Origin: a virus
Strand: one strand, 5' to 3'
Length of the DNA: 64,000 bases
Virus record (IMG/VR): IMGVR_UViG_3300005095_000072
Location: 54,426-118,425 of that record
The position numbers and the translations under genes were made by a program. Under the pieces are notes generated by a model that ran no database searches, was not told where the DNA came from, and saw only the letters and a list, made by a program, of their open reading frames with translations. Below, one piece after another: positions 60,103-64,000 of this stretch (position 1 is the first letter of the stretch; the number at the start of each line of letters is the position of its first letter).

Positions 60103-61728
60103 GTGGCAACTGAAATAATATCATCTAATAATATATCTTTTGTCAATATTAAGCAAGATATTGATAATTTTTTAAAGAACTCTTCTAACTATCAAGACAT
60201 ACAAGATAGCTTACCTGCAAGTAATATAACTTTAATTGAAGAGTTGATGGCTAGTTTAGGAACTTATTTAGATTATAAATACACTAGAAATAGAGAAGAA
60301 ACTTATTTATCAAAAGCTTCTTTACCTAGTTCTATTTACACTATAAGTTCAGTATTTGGTTATAATATAAATAGAGTGTCTGCACCTGTTATTTTAGTTA
60401 GATACAATGATGTTCCTACTTTACCTATAAAGAACTTAGATGTTTTTGGAGAATATCAAGGTTATAAATTAATTTATTTTGGAGAAGATAAACTAATAGA
60501 AAAAGGAGACTTTTTACAACTATATATTGGAGAACCTATTAAAGAGACTGTAAAAATAGTGTTAGATGAAGAAGGTTTTTTTAGTTATAATGTAATTCCT
60601 AATACACTTCAAGCAGTAGATAAAATATTATACAAATATGGAAACACTATAAAAGAACCAACTCCAAATATAGAAGATTTTGTTGTTTTTAATGAGGTTA
60701 TACAGTTATCTAAAGATATATTTTCTTTGGAGCTTTTTATAACAGATAAAAATAATCGTTATGGTATAGATATACAAACAAATGATGAATTGTATATTGA
60801 GTATATAGAAACAGATGGGTATATTGACACTATAAACACTAAAGATATTAAGTTAAATGAAAATTTTATATATTATCAGTTATCTTCAAAAGGAACTAAA
60901 GGAGATAGTTTATCTAAAATAAAAAGATTAGCTCCTTTACTTTATTCTACAATGAGAAGAATGGTTACTAATAAAGACCATAGTTTTTTGATTAATGCTA
61001 ATAAGTATATAAAATCTTGTTATGTAGAGAGTGATAAAGGTGAACCCATAAAATATCAACTAACAATTAGTGATGCAAGTAGAACTGAAATAACTATAAA
61101 CGGGTTTACATTTGTTAGTATTGAAACTATAGCAAGTGAAATAGCAAGAGATTTATACCAACAGATAGACCATTCTTATTTAAAAGTAAATGTTAGTTAT
61201 ATTGATAATAATTTATATTTAGAAGGACTTAGTGGATTTGATGAATACACTTTTATTTTGCCTGATAATATAGAAAGCTCTATTATTAAACAACCTGTGA
61301 AACCTTTATGTTGTACTAATTTAGTATATTATATAAAATACAACACAGTTGATACGCCTATAAGTTTAACAGATTATGAAATGACTTCTATTTCTAGTTA
61401 TTGTGATATGTATAAGTTAGGGGGAGTTAGATTAATATTTGTTACAGCTCAAAAGATAAATGCTTATTTAGATATAAAAATAAGTTTATATGATAACCAA
61501 AAGCAAGAAATAATTATAGATAAAATAAAAGACTATATGAAACAATATGAATTAATTTTAGGTGTTGATTTTAGTTATACAAAAGTTTTAGCAGATATAG
61601 CAAATATTGAAGATGAAAATGGAAGACTTATCTCAAATATATACCCTAATCAAGATGAATTTAATTATAATACAGAAGATACAAAAGATAAATATTTAAA
61701 GTTCAGTTATAATATTATTTTTATTTAG
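60103..61728 (+). CDS. Baseplate wedge protein (gp6/J-like)
   Basis: The 541-residue protein from GTG 60103 (AAGGAAAAGAAG upstream) has the gp6/J middle motif RMVTNKDHSFLINANKYIKSC ('R.VT..D~~~li') and, further on, LGGVRLIFVTAQKINAYLDIKISLY with the C-terminal QYELILGVDFSYTKVLADI, as in gp6-like wedge proteins. It pairs with gp25-like and forms the inner wedge. Confidence 0.85.
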   Translation: MATEIISSNNISFVNIKQDIDNFLKNSSNYQDIQDSLPASNITLIEELMASLGTYLDYKYTRNREETYLSKASLPSSIYTISSVFGYNINRVSAPVILVRYNDVPTLPIKNLDVFGEYQGYKLIYFGEDKLIEKGDFLQLYIGEPIKETVKIVLDEEGFFSYNVIPNTLQAVDKILYKYGNTIKEPTPNIEDFVVFNEVIQLSKDIFSLELFITDKNNRYGIDIQTNDELYIEYIETDGYIDTINTKDIKLNENFIYYQLSSKGTKGDSLSKIKRLAPLLYSTMRRMVTNKDHSFLINANKYIKSCYVESDKGEPIKYQLTISDASRTEITINGFTFVSIETIASEIARDLYQQIDHSYLKVNVSYIDNNLYLEGLSGFDEYTFILPDNIESSIIKQPVKPLCCTNLVYYIKYNTVDTPISLTDYEMTSISSYCDMYKLGGVRLIFVTAQKINAYLDIKISLYDNQKQEIIIDKIKDYMKQYELILGVDFSYTKVLADIANIEDENGRLISNIYPNQDEFNYNTEDTKDKYLKFSYNIIFI

Positions 61729-61797
61729 ATAGGTATTGATAAATCTTCTAAGAGGTTATAAAAGATGTTATAGAGAAGAAAATTAAGGGCAAATGAA

Positions 61798-62640
61798 ATG
61801 GACATAAAAGAATATATACCTGAGTATCTATTAAAAGAGTATAAAGATGTATCAAGCCCAAATTTTATAGAGAACTATGAACCAAATATAATAACTATAT
61901 CTGCTGGTATATTAGAGTATTTATTTAAGAAAAATCCTAATATAAATACTTGGTCTGATGAGAACTTTGAAAATTATATTAAAGAGTTTAAAATTGATGA
62001 AGTTTTTTCTCAACCTGATTTAATTTACTCTATGAGAAACCCAAAATTATTAGAAGGGTTTTTTAAATTTAAAGGAACTAAATTAGATATCAATTTTCTT
62101 TCTAAGCTATGGAAAGATTATTTTTTAAATATAAATTCTGTGGAAAATCAATTTATATCTTCTATTACTGATTTAAACAGAGAAGAACTCTCATCAGAAG
62201 ACTGTTTATTATCTATCGATTCATTTATGAAGTTAGAGGCAAATACTATAAATGATATGCTGGATAGTGGAAATTTTGAAGAAATAATATTGTATATGCT
62301 ACAGAGCAGACTATCTAGTTGTGTAAATTATAATATTAAACCTTTTATATTAAACACTTCTGATAGTTATGATTTTTTATTAGATGATAGTAATTTATCC
62401 ACTACTGTTAAAGAAAATGCAGAGGATAAGTTATGTTATGAAGAGATATATCCTATAAAATATGGAGGAGTACCTAACTATTACTCTAAAGACACTAATT
62501 TCAAATACTCAAAAAATACAGATTTAAAATATTTGAAAACTGGTAAAGTACCTGTAAAATATTCTAAGAATACAATTTATAAATATACTAAAGGAAGAGG
62601 TATTTTTGAAGACACTTTAAAAATTAAAGTTTTATCTTAA
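61798..62640 (+). CDS. Baseplate/tail protein with Tyr-Lys repeats
   Basis: The 280-residue protein follows the gp6-like gene, where tail protein I/gp7-type wedge proteins often lie. Its C-terminal 65 residues contain repeated Y-S-K/Y-L-K elements (YSKDTNFKYSK, LKYLKTGK, KYSKNTIYKYTK), each spaced by about 8-10 residues, probably a beta-repeat. Start ATG 61798 follows AAGGGCAAATGAA. Family uncertain. Confidence 0.6.
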   Translation: MDIKEYIPEYLLKEYKDVSSPNFIENYEPNIITISAGILEYLFKKNPNINTWSDENFENYIKEFKIDEVFSQPDLIYSMRNPKLLEGFFKFKGTKLDINFLSKLWKDYFLNINSVENQFISSITDLNREELSSEDCLLSIDSFMKLEANTINDMLDSGNFEEIILYMLQSRLSSCVNYNIKPFILNTSDSYDFLLDDSNLSTTVKENAEDKLCYEEIYPIKYGGVPNYYSKDTNFKYSKNTDLKYLKTGKVPVKYSKNTIYKYTKGRGIFEDTLKIKVLS

Positions 62641-62670
62641 TATCTATAAGAATAAGAAATAGGACTTAAA

Positions 62671-63144
62671 ATGAAAGATAAATATCCTTTTAACCTACAA
62701 GGTTTTTTTAAAATATATGATTTATCTAATAAAAAACAAATATTATATGAAAGTAATTTAGTTGTAACTAAAGCTAGATATATTTTAAGAGATTTAATGT
62801 TTGAGGCTAATGAAGACATTATTATATCTAAAATAAAGTTTGGAGATAAAGGTTGTAGTGAAGAAGATAACATACTTCCTATACCTCCTATGCTTACAGA
62901 TATAGGTTTAAATGCAAATGAAAATATATATGAAAAGGTTGTAAATAAATCTATATTAGATGCTAATAAAATTGTTTATTCTGTTATACTGGAGAAAGAC
63001 GAAGCAAATATAGGTGGAAGTTTTAGTATAACAGAAGCAGGTTTATTTAACAATAGGGGTGAAATGTTTGCTAGAAAAACATTTCCTGTAGTGTCTAAAA
63101 CTCAAGATAGGGCTTATGAGTTTGAATGGACAATATTATTTTAA
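62671..63144 (+). CDS. Tail-fibre base or collar protein
   Basis: The 157-residue protein has NLVVTKARYILRDLMF and SITEAGLFNNRGEMFARKTFPVVSKTQDRAYEFEWTI, the latter typical of baseplate/fibre proteins that contain 'iTEaGLf...g.lfAR..F....K......~.WtI'. It probably anchors fibres. ATG 62671 after AGGACTTAAA. Confidence 0.7.
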   Translation: MKDKYPFNLQGFFKIYDLSNKKQILYESNLVVTKARYILRDLMFEANEDIIISKIKFGDKGCSEEDNILPIPPMLTDIGLNANENIYEKVVNKSILDANKIVYSVILEKDEANIGGSFSITEAGLFNNRGEMFARKTFPVVSKTQDRAYEFEWTILF

Positions 63145-63155
63145 AAGGATAATAA

Positions 63156-63794
63156 ATGAGTGATATAGTTTTACCATATGAAGAACCTCAATTTATTTAT
63201 GATGGAGATGATCCTTCTCAAGAAGAGTATGTTACACCTGATGTGGCAAATAGAGCTGGTAAGCAAATACAAGAAAATGTAAAATTTCTAAAAGATATAT
63301 TAAAACAAGTATCGTCTTCTGCAAAAGATTTAGTAGATGATGAAGTTTCATCTGATTTAGTAGATGGAGATTTCGTTTATAAAAACTCTGATGGTAAGTA
63401 TTATAAAGCTATAGACGATGGAACTTTAGCTAAAAATGTAATTGGTGTATATAGAGAAGATTCAAACGGAAATAAATCTATTGTTTTAGGTGGTTTTATA
63501 CCAATGTCTGGTTTGCAGGTTGGAATGAGATACTATCTTTCTGATGAAGAGGCAGGTAAAATATCAACTGAAGGTAGTATCCCTATTGGTATAGCAATAG
63601 ATGAAAATAATTTACTATTAGATATAGACACTTCTTCTGTAGAAAAAACAGAGGGTATGGTTATCCATCCTAATGTAATAACTAAAGATTATGCTATACC
63701 TGAAGGGTATAACGCTATAAGTGCAGGACCAATAACTATAGAAGATGATGTAACTGTAACAATACCAGAAGATAGTACTTGGGTAATAGTATAA
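63156..63794 (+). CDS. Tail-fibre-associated structural protein
   Basis: The 212-residue protein has a Gly-rich beta middle (NVIGVYREDSNGNKSIVLGGFIPMSGLQVGMRYYL) and ends DYAIPEGYNAISAGPITIEDDVTVTIPEDSTWVIV, the 'ip.gyNa.s.GpitI..g.tvtIp..s.W.iv' ending found in several phage tail fibres. Start ATG 63156 behind AAAAGGATAATAA. Confidence 0.72.
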   Translation: MSDIVLPYEEPQFIYDGDDPSQEEYVTPDVANRAGKQIQENVKFLKDILKQVSSSAKDLVDDEVSSDLVDGDFVYKNSDGKYYKAIDDGTLAKNVIGVYREDSNGNKSIVLGGFIPMSGLQVGMRYYLSDEEAGKISTEGSIPIGIAIDENNLLLDIDTSSVEKTEGMVIHPNVITKDYAIPEGYNAISAGPITIEDDVTVTIPEDSTWVIV

Positions 63795-63807
63795 AGGAGA
63801 TTAAAAA

Positions 63808-64000
63808 ATGAGTAAATTAGTTTTAGGAAATACAACTATAACAAATGATAGTAATAGTAGTCCTAGTAACGATATAATTATACCACCTAGTGGTATAGCT
63901 AGTCAAGAAGATATTTTAACTTTAAATAATACTATTACTGAAAAGATAAATGGATTAAATATTAGAAATAATAACGGGATTATCGAAGATTTAAATGGTA
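63808..64000 (+). CDS. Tail fibre protein, 3'-truncated by window edge
   Basis: From ATG 63808 (AAAGGAGATTAAAAA upstream) 64 codons are visible, Ser/Thr/Asn/Ile-rich (MSKLVLGNTTITNDSNSSPSND), consistent with the start of a fibre. The frame is still open at the window end. Confidence 0.6.
   Translation, partial: MSKLVLGNTTITNDSNSSPSNDIIIPPSGIASQEDILTLNNTITEKINGLNIRNNNGIIEDLNG

Noticed and set aside
1-64000. Alternative genetic code (TGA or TAG reassigned)
   Set aside because: TGA and TAG both end normal-length genes next to well-placed starts (e.g. TGA after nrdB, TAG after 2723 gene), so the standard code fits.
1-64000. CRISPR array, integrase, insertion sequence or attachment site
   Set aside because: No regularly spaced repeats, recombinase motifs or terminal inverted repeats were seen; mobile elements are limited to homing endonucleases and an intein.

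Overview
This window is the interior of a large, very AT-rich tailed-phage genome. All supported genes lie on the + strand. They are tightly packed, often with ATGA/GTGA stop-start overlaps, and most have a clear purine-rich ribosome binding site. A contractile-tail sheath, a tube, a tape measure and a full baseplate set make it a myovirus. TGA works as an ordinary stop (for example after nrdB), so the code is standard. I saw no tRNA, rRNA, CRISPR array, integrase or attachment site. The host is not identified. Two intergenic promoters share a TTTAAG...TTTTAAG upstream pattern with an extended TGnTATAAT -10. That recalls the sigma70 promoters described for Campylobacter, so a Campylobacterota host is a reasonable but unproven guess.

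Layout. 1-24.6 kb holds DNA and nucleotide metabolism, regulation and many unknowns: a YkgJ-like Cys-cluster protein, three DNA methyltransferase-like genes, a dNMP kinase, ThyX, an HNH nuclease, an intein-bearing NrdA with NrdB, an ATP-dependent DNA ligase, a bacterial DnaX-like clamp loader, an HU-like protein, a KOW/NusG-like protein and a sigma-region-4-like protein. 24.6-30.5 kb holds packaging genes (large terminase, portal). 30.5-35 kb is a cluster of enzyme-like genes among the head genes: a kinase-like/Nudix fusion, two GNAT acetyltransferases, a protein with tandem ADP-ribosyltransferase-like domains, and a HAD phosphatase. Several of these begin with the same short leader (MKIIA). 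35-36 kb carries the probable prohead protease. 36.1-38.3 kb is a scar: a decayed homing endonuclease followed by a family-A DNA polymerase palm/fingers region split into two genes and lacking motif A. 38.3-40.6 kb carries scaffold, decoration and major capsid genes, closed by a strong terminator, then a free-standing homing endonuclease. 42.3-45.1 kb carries neck/connector-type genes. 45.2-48.3 kb carries sheath and tube. 48.3-54.4 kb carries small tail genes, a tail-assembly chaperone with an apparent +1 frameshift, and a tape measure with a built-in T4-type lysozyme. 54.4-62.6 kb is the baseplate (gp48/54-, gp53-, gp27-, gp5-, gp25- and gp6-like). From 62.6 kb the tail-fibre region begins and runs off the window.

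How it works together. The early block would raise dNTP pools (RNR, ThyX, dNMP kinase), modify DNA, and supply replication and transcription factors. The late block builds the particle. The most interesting candidate system is the enzyme cluster between portal and protease. Its domain types (kinase-like, Nudix, GNAT, ART, HAD) are those known from proteins packaged in virions and injected with DNA. The shared start cassette suggests a common targeting tag, although both the packaging and the tag are inferences. Further points are the apparent CCC-TAA +1 frameshift in the tail chaperone, the NrdA mini-intein placed exactly at the catalytic cysteine, and the split DNA polymerase beside a dead homing endonuclease.
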